Positions 24,019 through 34,876 of a stretch of DNA of 64,000 bases are shown piece after piece (positions within the stretch are counted from its first letter, which is position 1; the number at the start of each line of letters is the position of its first letter). The notes under the pieces are model-generated. The model did no database searches, was not told where the DNA came from, and saw only the letters and a list, made by a program, of their open reading frames with translations. The translations under genes and the position numbers were made by a program. This DNA is from Ricinus communis (lineage: Eukaryota > Streptophyta > Magnoliopsida > Malpighiales > Euphorbiaceae). The stretch covers positions 12,958,001-13,022,000 of the forward strand of contig NC_063257.1 of the NCBI RefSeq assembly GCF_019578655.1, given 5' to 3'.

Positions 24019-25456
24019 TGATAGGTCATAAATAGTTATATTTATTGTATTTAATTCCCTTGCGATTTGGTTGAATAATGTACTTAATTATGGAAATTAT
24101 GTTTATTCTAACTTAGGTGATGAAATATCAAGGATGGAGCAAAATTCAGCTTAAAGACATGTTTTAAGTCTTCATTTGTCAAAAACCAAGTCTTTTGGAG
24201 GAGGTGCAGAAATCTGCACAGAAGATCACTGTCGACAAGGCGTGACCCGCCCAAAAGCTCCGCAACTGCGGAAGCAAAGGCGTGACCACGCCTTGCGTCC
24301 CATGAGCTGCTAAAAGATGTGAAAGAGAGCTTCGAAATTTTTAGAGATTAATTTGTGGTGGACCTATCCCTAGATAATTTCCTTTATTTTTGGAAGTGTT
24401 AGATTAATAGAACTTTCTTCTATGTATTTAGGGTTTTAATTTATTTAGATCACTCTTAATCTTATCCTTCCTTATAGGGATAAGATTAAATAGGAAGTAT
24501 ATTTCTTTTTTATAAGGATTCTACTATTAGGATTTAGAGTTTTACTTCCTATATAAGGACGGCTAGATACTTTGAGCATATAATTCATATTCTTATTCTT
24601 CTTCTATTCTCTACAATTCTTGTGAATTCTTACTCCACCATGAGTGGCTAAAGTTCTTAGTTTCTAATTCAAGAGTGAATAAATTCCAATTGTGATTTTG
24701 TGAGGCTTTATGCTTAACAAAATTCTTCTTTAATTCAAGTTTTTTTTATTTCTTGTTCTTATTATTTATGAATTATTGATATTGATTGAACTGACAACTC
24801 AATTTTGATATTGATTTTTCTATTGCTAAACTTTGAATTTGTGATCCGTAATTGTCATGAACGATTGACACAAGTAGCAAGGAGCTGGCTCATGTGTGTG
24901 TGATTACGGCTTATTCGAATTGCATAACTTGCATGATAGGCTCTAGGGAAATAAAGGAACAAGATTATTTCAATTGCAGTTATCTCAATTAAATTAATAT
25001 TGGTTTAGTCATTCTCATTATTCTTAATACTATCATTAAGTTGATATGGAACGCTATCGTGCCCAGTTGACTAATGGTAAGTTTTGATTTGGATGTTGAG
25101 TTCGAGTCAATTATATTAGGAGAATTATACTTGTTGTGGCTTTTTCGAATAAGTAGACTAAGTACTTGAATAGAAGAATTGATATTTTAGCCTATGATCA
25201 TGATTACAATTGGATGGAATTAGCACTCTTGAATTAGAAATTTGTTAAGACTGATTTTTATTTACTTTAATATTCAGCCTTTATTATTTTTCTGCTTATT
25301 TATAATTTTGATTCAAACATTCAAAATCTCCTTTTTATTTTATTTTGAGAAGCTATCCACATTGCTTCCCTTAGGATTCGACCTGGTTTCACTATTTCTA
25401 CAAGTTAGTTTAGGACAATCAGTAATTTATATTGAAGGGCTTCGACAACCCGTTCA
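24019..25456 (+). repeat. 5' LTR (1438 bp)
   Basis: Begins TGATAGGTCA and ends CCCGTTCA, and matches 33457-34871 end to end. It carries TATATAAGG (near 24551), a candidate TATA box for element transcription. Unlike the 3' LTR it has a longer version of the aaggcgtgac block (about 24236-24310). Confidence 0.95.
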
Positions 25457-25460
25457 AATT

Positions 25461-25480
25461 TGGCGCCGTTGCCGGGGATC
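25461..25480 (+). other. Primer binding site complementary to tRNA-Asp
   Basis: TGGCGCCGTTGCCGGGG begins four bases after the 5' LTR. It is the complement of the 3' end of plant tRNA-Asp(GTC), ending in the CCA complement, and is the known Athila-lineage primer. Confidence 0.9.
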
Positions 25481-25515
25481 CTATTTTAGTTTCTCATTGT
25501 TTAAATTATTTGTTT

Positions 25516-27246
25516 ATGACTCGTTCTTCTCAAGATATTGATTTACAGTTTAATCCTGAAATTAAGAAGACAGCGCATCGATCAAGAAAGGAGACTAAGC
25601 AAAAAAAAAGTTGTCTCATAGAGGAGTTGGAGATAGATTTGGCTATTGGTGACACGTCTATCTTTCAAGAAGTTACAGAAAACATGGCGAACAGAACTCT
25701 CAAAGAGCTAGCTGCACTGGATTTAAATCAACAACCTTTATGCATTACAATTCCTAATATTGCAGTTGATTTTGAATTAAAATCTGGTTTAATTCACTTA
25801 CTCCCTTCTTTTCGTGGATGTGCAGGTGAAGATCCTCATAAACACTTGAAAGAATTCCATATTGTATGCTCCGAAATGAAACCACATGGTGTGACCGAAG
25901 AGCAAATAAATCTTAGAGCTTTTTCCTTTTCTTTGAAAGATAAAGCAAAAGATTGGCTCTATTATCTACCTTTCGGTTCAATAACAACATGGAATGAGAT
26001 GAAAAGATTGTTCTTAGACAAGTTCTTCCCTGCAACAAGAGCCGCCAACATCAGAAAAGAAATTTATGGCAAAACACAATTCACTGGAGAAACGTTGTAT
26101 GAGTATTGGGAAAGGTTCAAGCAACTGTGTGCTAAATGCCCACATCATCAAATCTCTCTACAACTCCTAATCCAATATTTCTATGAAGGATTATTGCCAA
26201 TGGATAGGAGCATGATTGATGCAGCAAGTGGTGGAGCTTTGCTAGATAAGACGCCTGAAGAAGCCAAGCAATTAATTTCAAACATGGCCGAAAATTCTCA
26301 GTAATTTGGTACAAGGGCTGATGGAGCTACAAGGCGAGTTAATGAGGTAAGCACTAAAAATCTTGAAAATTAAATTTCTGATTTAACTGCTTTGGTTCGT
26401 CAAATGGCTGTAGGGCAATTGCAAATGGCAAAAGTTTGTGGAATATGTTCCTTGCAAGGACATCCCACCGATATGTGTCCAACATTGCAACAAGACTCTA
26501 TGCAAGAAGCTAATGCTCTAGGCGGATTTACTGGTCAATTTCAAAGGAAGTATGACCCTTTTTCTAATCATTACAATCCTGGATGGAGAGATCACCCAAA
26601 TTTAAGCTATGGGAACCAAGGAGGACAACAAAAGTATCCTTCCCAGAATATTAATAGACAACCTCAAGCTTCTAATTCAGGTATGTCCTTGGAAGATATT
26701 GTTAAAAATCTTACTAATAATAATCTTCAATTTCAACAGGAAACAAGGTCAAGCATTCAGAATTTAGGCAATCAAATAACTCAATTGGTTATGTCAGTTA
26801 GTAAATTGGAGGCCCAAAATTCTAGAAAACTACCTTCGCAACCAGAAATAAATCCAAAGGAGAACGTTTGTGCAATTTCTCTAAGAAGTGAAAAGGAGAT
26901 TCGTTCAGGCTCGATTCCACTTAAAGAAAGTGAACTTAGTAAGGAAAATGAAGAAGAAGCTTCTTCCAAGGCATCACGTAGGGTAAAATTTGATCCTCCC
27001 CTATCTCTTTCATCTCACACTCCATTGCCTCCTTTTCTTAGCAGATTAACAAAACCAAAAGAAGATGAGCAAGAAAAGGAGATCTTGGATACATTTAGAA
27101 AGGTGGAGATAAATATCCCACTATTGGATGCTATCAAACAAATCCCTAAATATGCAAAGTTCTTGAAGGAATTGTGCACCAACAAAAGAAGAATAAAGGA
27201 AAAGGAGAAAGCAGTGGTAAGTAGGAATGTGTCAGCAATCTTGTAA
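25516..27246 (+). pseudogene. Athila gag (capsid and nucleocapsid), interrupted
   Basis: One frame runs through with TAA stops at 26302, 26371 and 27244. The N-terminal two thirds hold a retrotrans_gag domain (FRGCAGEDPHKHLKEF, then DWLYYLPFGSITTW and KFFP). The second part has a CCHC zinc knuckle at 26437-26478 (CGIC....H....C). Then comes a Gln/Asn- and Lys/Glu-rich linker to the protease. Gag forms the virus-like particle and binds element RNA. The frame after each stop resumes without a shift, so the stops are point changes, most simply CAA to TAA. The likely ATG is near 25516; open frame upstream of it continues back through the primer site. Confidence 0.9.
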
Positions 27247-27252
27247 AAGAAT

Positions 27253-27825
27253 ATGCTAGAAAAATGCAAAGATCTAGGTATGTTTTCATTACCTTGTGTT
27301 ATTGGTAATATAAAAATTGAGCATGCCATGTTAGATTTGGGAGCTTCTATTAATGTCATGCCATTTTCTATTTATCAAGATCTAAAACTAAATGACTTGC
27401 AAAAAACTGGTGTAGTGATTCAATTAGCTGATCATTCTTTCATTCATCCCCTTGGAGTTGTTAAAGATGTTTTGGTGCAGGTTAATGAGCTCATATTTCC
27501 TGTCGACTTTTACATTTTGGAAATGGATGGTAATTCTTCATCAAAATCAGCTTCGATTTTGTTAGGACGACCATTCATGAAAACTGCCAAGACAAAGATT
27601 AATGTAGATGAAGGTACTCTCTCCATAGAGTTTGATGGAGAGATTGTTAAATTTAATATTTTCGATGCAATTAAATACCCTAATGATGTACATTCTCTTT
27701 GCCATATTGATGTAATTGATCCAATTGTGCAGGAAGTTTTTGCAGAAGAAAGTGTTGGTGACGAACAGGAATTAGATGAAAATTCCAATTTTGAAGGAAA
27801 TGATTATGAGATTGGTGTAGAATAA
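27253..27825 (+). pseudogene. Athila aspartic protease region
   Basis: Same frame as gag. The retropepsin active-site motif DLGAS is at 27334-27348, within a hydrophobic context, and a later LLGRPFM motif near 27561 marks the second half of the protease fold. The segment ends at a TAA (27823) after which the frame resumes at once. The protease would process the polyprotein; here it is cut off by stops on both sides. Confidence 0.88.
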
Positions 27826-27891
27826 CTATTCTCAGCAACAATATCTGAACCCACAAATCTCAATGCTGAAATCTCTAATACTAATGACAAG

Positions 27892-29640
27892 ATGTTACCT
27901 TCAATTGTGCAGGCACCAAAACTAGAGCTGAAAGCCTTACCGGATAACCTAAAATATGTGTATTTAGGTGACAAGAAAATATTGCCTGTTATCATCTCAA
28001 AAGGACTAACAATGAAACATGAAGGAAGATTGATTGAAGCTTTGAAGGAATACAAGGTTGCAATTGGTTGGACGTTGGCTGACATAAAAGGCATTAGTCC
28101 ATCAATTTGCATGCACAGGATTTTGCTAGAGGATGATGTTAAACCATCAAGGGAACCACAAAGGAGACTAAATCCAGCCATGAAAGAAGTTGTCATGAAA
28201 GAGATACTCAAGCTGTTAGATGCAGGTATAATCTACCCAATCTCAGACAGTAAATGGGTAAGTCCAATTCATGTTGTCCCCAAGAAAATTGGAATGACTG
28301 TGGTAAGGAATTCAAACAATGAACTTGTACCAATGCGTGTGCAAAATGGTTGGAGAATGTGTATAGATTTCAGGAAGTTTAATCAAGTAACTAGAAAAGA
28401 TCATTTTTCCCTACCTTTCATTGATCAAATGTTAGAACGATTAGCGGGAAAATCTTTCTTCTGTTTTCTTAATGGCTTTTCAGGATTCTATCAAATTCCT
28501 ATCGCACAGGAAGATCAAGAAAAAACAAAATTCACTTGTCCTTTCGGAACCTATGCTTATAGGCGAATGCCTTTTGGCCTCTGTAATGCTCCAAGTACGT
28601 TTCAAAGATGCATGATGAGTATTTTTTCTGAATATATTGAGAAATGCATTAAAGTGTTTATGGATGACTTTACTGTGTATAGAGATTCATTTGATGAATG
28701 CTTAGAAAATTTAACCAAAGTTTTAAGGAGATGTATAGAGACAAACTTGGTTTTAAATTATGAGAAATGTCATTTTATGGTCACCCAAGGCATTGTATTA
28801 GGGCATATGGTCTCCTCTAAAGGTATAGAAGTTGATAAGGCAAAAGTAGACATAATTGCAAACTTACCATACCCTACCAATGTCAGGGAAGTGCATTCTT
28901 TTCTAGGACATGCAGGATTTTATCGCAGATTTATTAAGGATTTTTCCAAGATCGCTTTGCCATTGACAAATTTACTGCAAAAAGAAGTTCAATTTGAGTT
29001 TGGAAAAGAATGCAAAGAGGCATTTGTAAAACTCAAAGATTTGTTGACAAGCACGCCTATTATTCAACCACCTAGATGGGATTTGCCTTTTGAAATCATG
29101 TGCAATGCAAGCAATTATGCAGTGGGAGCAGTTCTAGGGCAAAGGATTAAGAAGAAAAGTCATGTCATCTATTATGCTTCCAGGACGTTAAATTCCGCAC
29201 AATGCAATTACTCCACGACAGAAAAAGGAGCTTTTATCAATTGTCTTTGCTTTAGATAAATTTTGATCTTATGTGCTTGATTCTAAAGTTATTGTATACT
29301 CTGATCATGCAGCTTTGAAGTATCTTTTAGCAAAGAAAGAATTAAAACCAAGGCTAATTCGGTGGATTTTGCTTCTTTAAGAATTTAACTTGAAAATCAA
29401 AGATAGAAAAGGAGTGGAAAATTCTGTTGCGAACCATTTGAGTAGGTTGATAAGGAAAGAAGATGACCTACCTTTCAATGACAAATTTCTTGATGAACAT
29501 TTGTTCCAACTCAAGGGTATGATTCCTTGGTACGCAGACATGGTAAATTACTTAGTCACAAGAAATCTACCTTATTGTCTTAGTAAGTCTAGGAAGGTAA
29601 AGATAAAGAGTGAGTCTAAGTATTATGTTTAGGATGAGCC
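27892..29640 (+). pseudogene. Athila reverse transcriptase and RNase H, broken
   Basis: The reverse transcriptase spans about 28140-28960. WRMCIDFRKFNQVT and FSGFYQIP mark palm and fingers, FMDD at 28657-28668 is the catalytic YxDD-type box, and GHMVSSKGIEVD and FLGHAGFYRRFI follow. RNase H starts near 29090, where the usual first Asp of DAS is Asn (29104-29106), a probable loss of a metal ligand. A one-base insertion near 29226 shifts the frame. In the new frame RNase H and its tail continue to 29640 with TGA at 29264 and TAA at 29378, then TAG at 29630 and 29648. Homology is certain; function is lost. Confidence 0.92.
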
Positions 29641-30640
29641 CTTCTTATAGAAATTTTGTTCCGATCAAGTAATTAGGAGATGTGTGCCTGAAAATGAATT
29701 CCAATCTATTTTAACCTTTAGCCATAATTATGCATGTGGAGGACACTTTGGACCTAGATGGACTGTTAGAAAAATCTTAAATTGTGGTTTATATGGGAAA
29801 ATTTTTTTAAAGATACATATCAATTTTGCAAAAGTTGTGAGAGATGTCAAAAAGTAGGAGCACTAACTCGAAAGAATGAAATGCCTCAAGTTCCGATTCT
29901 CATCTGTGAAATATTTGATGTGTGGGGGATCGATTTTATGGGTCCTCTACCCTCTTCTTGTGGTTTTTCATATATATTTTTGGCTGTAGATTATGTATCA
30001 AAATGGGTGGAAGCTAAAGCCACCAGAACTGATGATTCTCAAACTGTTGTAGGTTTTATCAAGGCTAACATCTTTAACAGGTTTGGAATTCCAAGAGCAA
30101 TCGTCAGTGACCAAGGAACTCATTTTTACAATAGATCGGTTGCAGCTTTGATGAAGAAGTACGGAGTAAATGATAGAACAACCACCGCATATCATCCTCA
30201 AACCAATGGACAAGCCGAAGTTTCCAATAGAGAAGTTAAATCCATCTTGGAAGAAAGGATTGGAGCCTTCATTTAGATGATGCTCTATAGGCATACTGTA
30301 CAGCTTACAAAACTCCTATAGGAATGTCCCCTTATCGGTTAGTCTTCAGAAAAGCATGTCACTTACCGGTAGAAATTGAGCATAAAGCCTATTGGGCAGT
30401 TCGGCAATGCAACATGAACATGGATAAAGCAGGAATGTCAAGGCTACTACAATTGTAAGAATTAAAGGAGTTGCGATTAGATGCCTATGAGAATTCGAGA
30501 ATTTACAAAGAGAAGTCCAAATCACTCCATGACAATATTCTTATATGGAAACAATTTAAGATTGGTCAAAAAAGTATTGTTATATAATTCTCTATTGAAG
30601 CTTATGCCTGCAACATTGACTATTCACAAACAGATCATGG
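29641..30640 (+). pseudogene. Athila integrase, broken
   Basis: The zinc-binding HHCC part is at about 29710-29860 (HNYACGGHFGP, then FCKSCERCQK), with a one-base deletion near 29790-29800. The catalytic core has its three acidic residues in GIDFMGP (29932), SDQGTHF (30106) and GQAEVSNRE (30208). After a further frame change near 30255 and a TAG at 30288, the C-terminal part reads [15 protein letters not shown] and ACHLPVE. The DDE core would insert the element DNA into the genome. The core is unbroken but the ends are not, so this copy is inactive. Confidence 0.9.
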
Positions 30641-32031
30641 TACGCCTTAAGACTACCGCCCGAAAGAGAACCTCCACCCATCGGCGAAGTAAAGCGACAT
30701 CCTCCAATTCCGGCAACGCGACTGCAGTTCCTCAAACAAAACATAGCGAAGCAGAACACCCTTTAGACGCCACTGCCGTCCCTCAACCAAACCCTAACAA
30801 CGCATATCCACCTATGAAGTCTAACGCGATAGTCTCGCCTGACATCGGCAAAACCATAGCCCCACCCACTGCCGACGCAAGAGTTCATCGAGAAAAAGCA
30901 ACGGCAGCCGCTCAGAACAGCGGCAAAATCTCATTTAGGCGAACTCGCCTAGGGAAAGGAAAAGCTGTTCTACCACCATCAGAAGACGAACTGACTGGAT
31001 TTTTGAAATTCACTACTAAAGCTAGAAAGGACAGGTACGCCGATGTGCAGACGCGAGCGATTTACCCAGGTAAGTATGTCAACACTCATTCTTTTGAGAT
31101 ACTGGATATAAAATAGGATTTTGATGCTTTGATAGCTAGTATGTGGTGGAAAGCCTTAGTGACTGTTAGATACCCCACATTTGTTGAATTGATTAGAGAA
31201 TTCTACACAACCTTTCAGTTTGAAACACCAGAGAATTTCACATTTGATAGTCTTAGGGTTGTGCGATATAGACTCCTAGGCAATGAATTTAAGCAATCCA
31301 TCACTGAATTCAATTTGGCCCTAGGATTTATTAACACTGAATTTTCTCTAACCAGTCAATACAAGAGCTCTGCTATAGATTTTGTTGATAATTTTGATCA
31401 GGCAAAACTTTGGAAGACCATGTCTTCTGACCCAATGCATTACGATTCTAGCAACTCCAAAGGTGGGTATCTTAATAAACCTGAATGGATTTACATGCAA
31501 CTATTTTTAGCATTCAGCTTTTCTGGTAGAAAAGACACAGCCAATGTATGTACAAAAGCTGAAATTTATTTTATTTGGTCCATGTTGCATAATAACGCAA
31601 TTAATTTGGGTTTTTGGTTGGCTTCGCAGTTCAAATTTGTGCTGACTCGTAAAAAGCATTTATGCTTAGGATTTTTAATTACTCATTTGGTTGTTCGCCT
31701 TCAATTGCTTGATCTCGATAATAATAACTTACATATTGCTTGTGAGATGGAACCATTGGACATCGCCTGCTTGATAAAGATGCACGTGCTTATAGAGCAT
31801 AATGGGGCGTACTCTTTCTAAAGGCCTTCTTCGCACGGTCAAGGTGATCCTCCAAGATCTAGGAAACGATCTTGCCCAACGAGCAGTCTTCGCGATCTAG
31901 AGGATTCCATTGAACCAGATTTTGAAGCTCAATTGGACAAGATGGAACAACAAATTTCAAAGATGGAGAGAAATTTAGACGCCTTAATGAAACACTGGGG
32001 AGTTCAACCCCCCTGCCCTTCGTCACCATAG
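30640..32031 (+). pseudogene. Athila extra ORF in the envelope position
   Basis: Starts MVRLKTTARKRTS with a basic, Ser/Thr/Pro/Ala-rich N-terminus. A conserved block follows (FTTKARKDRY at 31009, then YPTFVELIREFYTTF and RLLGNEFKQSITEFNLALGF at about 31170-31330) that resembles the plant transposon proteins found after pol in Athila elements. A TAG at 31114 and a TAA at 31819 interrupt one continuous frame, which ends at 32029. A charged, coiled-coil-like end (LDKMEQQISKMERNLD) lies near 31935. No signal peptide or clear transmembrane segment was seen, so it is not an obvious envelope protein. Its role in the life cycle is not known to me. Confidence 0.7.
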
Positions 32032-32120
32032 ACTACTCCACCCAAGTGGCTCACAAAACACAGGAGTACCACATCTCTTTTCATTTATTTTGAGAGCCAT
32101 TTTTATTTTATTTTTTTTAT

Positions 32121-32158
32121 ACATTGAGGACAATGTACAGTATAGGTGTGGGGGAGGA
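32121..32158 (+). other. Internal polypurine tract with adjacent hairpin
   Basis: ACATTGAGGACAATGT can fold into a six-base stem. It is followed by aggtgtgggggaggata (32144-32160), nearly the same purine tract that abuts the 3' LTR. A second tract would let plus-strand DNA synthesis start inside the element. Confidence 0.7.
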
Positions 32159-32160
32159 TA

Positions 32161-33440
32161 ACCACATGATCTCTTTTTGAAAACATCTTTTTATGCTTAC
32201 AATTAGGTATGCTTTAATTCATATGTGCTACTTTTTCTTTTACAACCTTGAGTTTTATTTTGATAACCTAGAATACCATGTAAGTTATAAATACATTTTT
32301 TGTTTGAATTTCAATGCATGAAAGGGGATAAGCATGATTAATGTTTCTTTAAAACTATCTGAAGGTATCTCATTAGTTTATTGATTGAAAAATGCACAAG
32401 ACTTGATACAAATGTAAACATTCAAGTGAGCTTTTGAGCCTTAGAGCAGTTCATTATATTTTGCTCTGATTGTTTTTTATGAGTATTATCAAACTAGTAT
32501 GATTATTCTAGAACTTGCTTCTGAATTCATGTTAAAACTACAGTTTTGGATTGATGTTTTAATATGATAAGGGCATTTAAGATTAACCTATTCTTAGACT
32601 TTTAAAAGACCTACCTTGTTGATTTTCCTTTTAGTTAGCCACTTTGAGCCTATTTTCCATTTTCTTTTTTATTTTTAACACATATTGTTTAACTCAAGAC
32701 CTTTCGTTTGCTACCTCTATTTTTTCTACCCTTGTCAAGACAAGAAGGGAAGTGTTGCATGGTACAAATGAAACAAAAAAAAAAGGGAAAGAAAAAGAAG
32801 AAAAAGAGGAAAAGAAAGTTGATATCTGTTCCTTTCATGAAGAGGAGAATTGAAGAAGTATTCATCAAATATACTGAATTAAATTGTTACTCCTTATAAG
32901 TTCTCATATAAATTGTGGGAATAAATATCAACTTTAGAAATTTTTTTTGTAGTATGTTTCATGGATGTGGCATAAGTTATCATGTGAGAATCTAATATTT
33001 TTGTCTTGATTATGAAACATTTCAGCTCTTCCTTTTATCACACCCTTTTCTAAGCCCCATTACAACCCTTGTGAAGTCCCTTTGATTTTTGCATCTAATT
33101 CATATATAGTGGTGGAGACTTGATTCATTAGCAAGTTTATGGTAATAACATGCTATGTTTTGATTCTGAGAGTAAATGCACCCTAAACACTTTGAGAGTA
33201 TTGAGTGAAACCATGTGAGGGTGTTAAGTCTTGTTACTTTGATTTTGATGAATTATTGAGATACCTATTCTTTTTATAAAATTTTTTCTATGAGTGCTAA
33301 TCTCTTGATTGTCATTATTATTCAGCTCATTAATGTATGTTTAACTTATTTGGTATTTGAGGAGATTAAAATAGATGAAAGGGAGGTTAAAAGGAGCATT
33401 GGTATGTTGAATTGAGGTATGCTTGAGGACAAGCATAAAT
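32161..33440 (+). other. Athila 3' non-coding region
   Basis: About 1.3 kb between the two polypurine tracts, with no conserved reading frame. A purine-rich stretch at 32770-32815 gives only low-complexity frames. A long non-coding 3' region is usual for this lineage. Confidence 0.7.
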
Positions 33441-33456
33441 TAGGTGTGGGGGAATT
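33441..33456 (+). other. Terminal polypurine tract
   Basis: aggtgtgggggaatt lies directly before the TG of the 3' LTR and primes plus-strand synthesis in LTR elements. Confidence 0.9.
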
Positions 33457-34871
33457 TGATAGGTCACAAATAGTTATATTTATTGTGTTTAATTCCCTTA
33501 CGATTTGGTTGAATAATGTACTTAATTATGAAAATTATGTTTATTCTGACTTAGGTGATGAAATATCAAGGATGGAGCAAAATCCATCCTAAAGACATGT
33601 TCTAAATCATCATTTGTCAAAAACCAAGTCTTTTGGAGGAGGTGAAGAAATCTGCACAGAAGATCACTGTCGATAAGGCGTGACCACGCCTTACGATATA
33701 AGCTCCGGCAATCATGCGAAGACTGCTAAAAATGTGAAAGAGAGCTTCGAAATTTTCAGAGATTAATTTGTGGTGGACCTATCCCTTGATAATTTCCTTT
33801 ATTTTTGGAAGTGTTAGATTAATAGAACTTTTTTCCATGTATTTAGGGTTTTAATTTATTTAGACCACTCTTAATCTTATCCTTCCTTATAGGGATAAGA
33901 TTCAATAGGAAGCATATTTCTTTTTGATAAGGATTCTACTATTAAGGTTTAGGGTTTTACTTCCTATATAAGGACGACTAGATACTTTGAGCATATAATT
34001 CATATTCTTATTCTTCTTCTATTCTCTACAATTCTTGTGAATTCTTACTCCACCATGAGTGGCTAAAGGTCTTAGTTTCTAATTCAAGAGTGAATAAATT
34101 CCAATTGTGATTTTATGAGGCTTTATGCTTAACAGAATTCTTCTTTAATTCAAGTATTCTTTATTTCTTGTTCTTATTATTTATGAATTATTGATATTGA
34201 TTAAACTGACGACTCAATTTTGATATTGATTTTTCTATTGCTAAACTTTGAGTTTGTGATCCGTAATTATCATGAACGATTGACACAAGTAGCAAGGAGC
34301 TGACTCATGTGTGTGTGATTACAGCTTATTCGAATTACATAGCTTGCATGATAGGCTCTAGGGAAATAAAGGAACAAGATTATTTCAATTGCAGTTATCT
34401 CAATTAAATTAATATTGGTTTAGTCATTCTCATTATTCTTAATGCTATCATTAAGTTGATATGGAACACTATCGTGCCCAGTTGACTAATGGTAAGTTTT
34501 GATTTGGATGTTGGGTTCGAGTCAATTATATTAGGAGAATTACACTTGTTGCGGCTTTTTCGAATAAGTAGACTAAGTACTTGAATAGAAGAATTGATAT
34601 TTTAGCCTATGATCATGATTACAATTGGATGGAATTAGCACTCTTGAATTGGAAATTTGTTAAGACTAATTTTTATTTACTTTAATATTCAGCCTTCATT
34701 ATTTTTCTGCTTATTTATAATTTTGATTCAAACATTCAAAACCTCCTTTTTATTTTACTTTGAGAAGTTATCCACATTAGTTTCTTTGGGATTCGATCTG
34801 GTTTCACTATTTCTACAAGTTAGTTTAGGAAAATCAGTAATTTATTTTGAAGGGCTTCGACAACCCGTTCA
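33457..34871 (+). repeat. 3' LTR (1415 bp)
   Basis: Begins TGATAGGTCA and ends CCCGTTCA. It aligns with the 5' LTR throughout, with the same TATATAAGG box (near 33966). The aaggcgtgac block is shorter here. Confidence 0.95.
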
Positions 34872-34876
34872 CATGT
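34872..34876. repeat. Right target-site duplication (CATGT)
   Basis: Matches 24014-24018 exactly. Removing one copy and the element places the two RPA halves next to each other. Confidence 0.93.

Larger units (their letters stand above)
24019..34871 (+). mobile_element. Complete but inactive Athila-type Ty3/gypsy LTR retrotransposon
   Basis: 10,853 bp bounded by CATGT duplications. Order: 5' LTR, tRNA-Asp primer site, gag with zinc knuckle, protease, reverse transcriptase, RNase H, integrase, a further ORF in the envelope position, internal polypurine tract, long 3' non-coding region, terminal polypurine tract, 3' LTR. A tRNA-Asp primer, integrase after RNase H and an extra 3' ORF are known marks of the Athila branch. 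The polyprotein is broken by in-frame stops and at least three frameshifts, so the copy is not autonomous. The two LTRs are similar but differ at scattered sites and by one block of different length, so the insertion is not very recent (divergence not computed). Confidence 0.95.

Noticed and set aside
25242..25541. Open frame crossing the 5' LTR end and primer site (and its twin at 34657-34896)
   Set aside because: Part of the LTR; the repeated twin shows it is not a host gene.
32644..32899. Lysine- and glutamate-rich frames in the Athila 3' region
   Set aside because: Come from a purine-rich tract with no conserved sequence.
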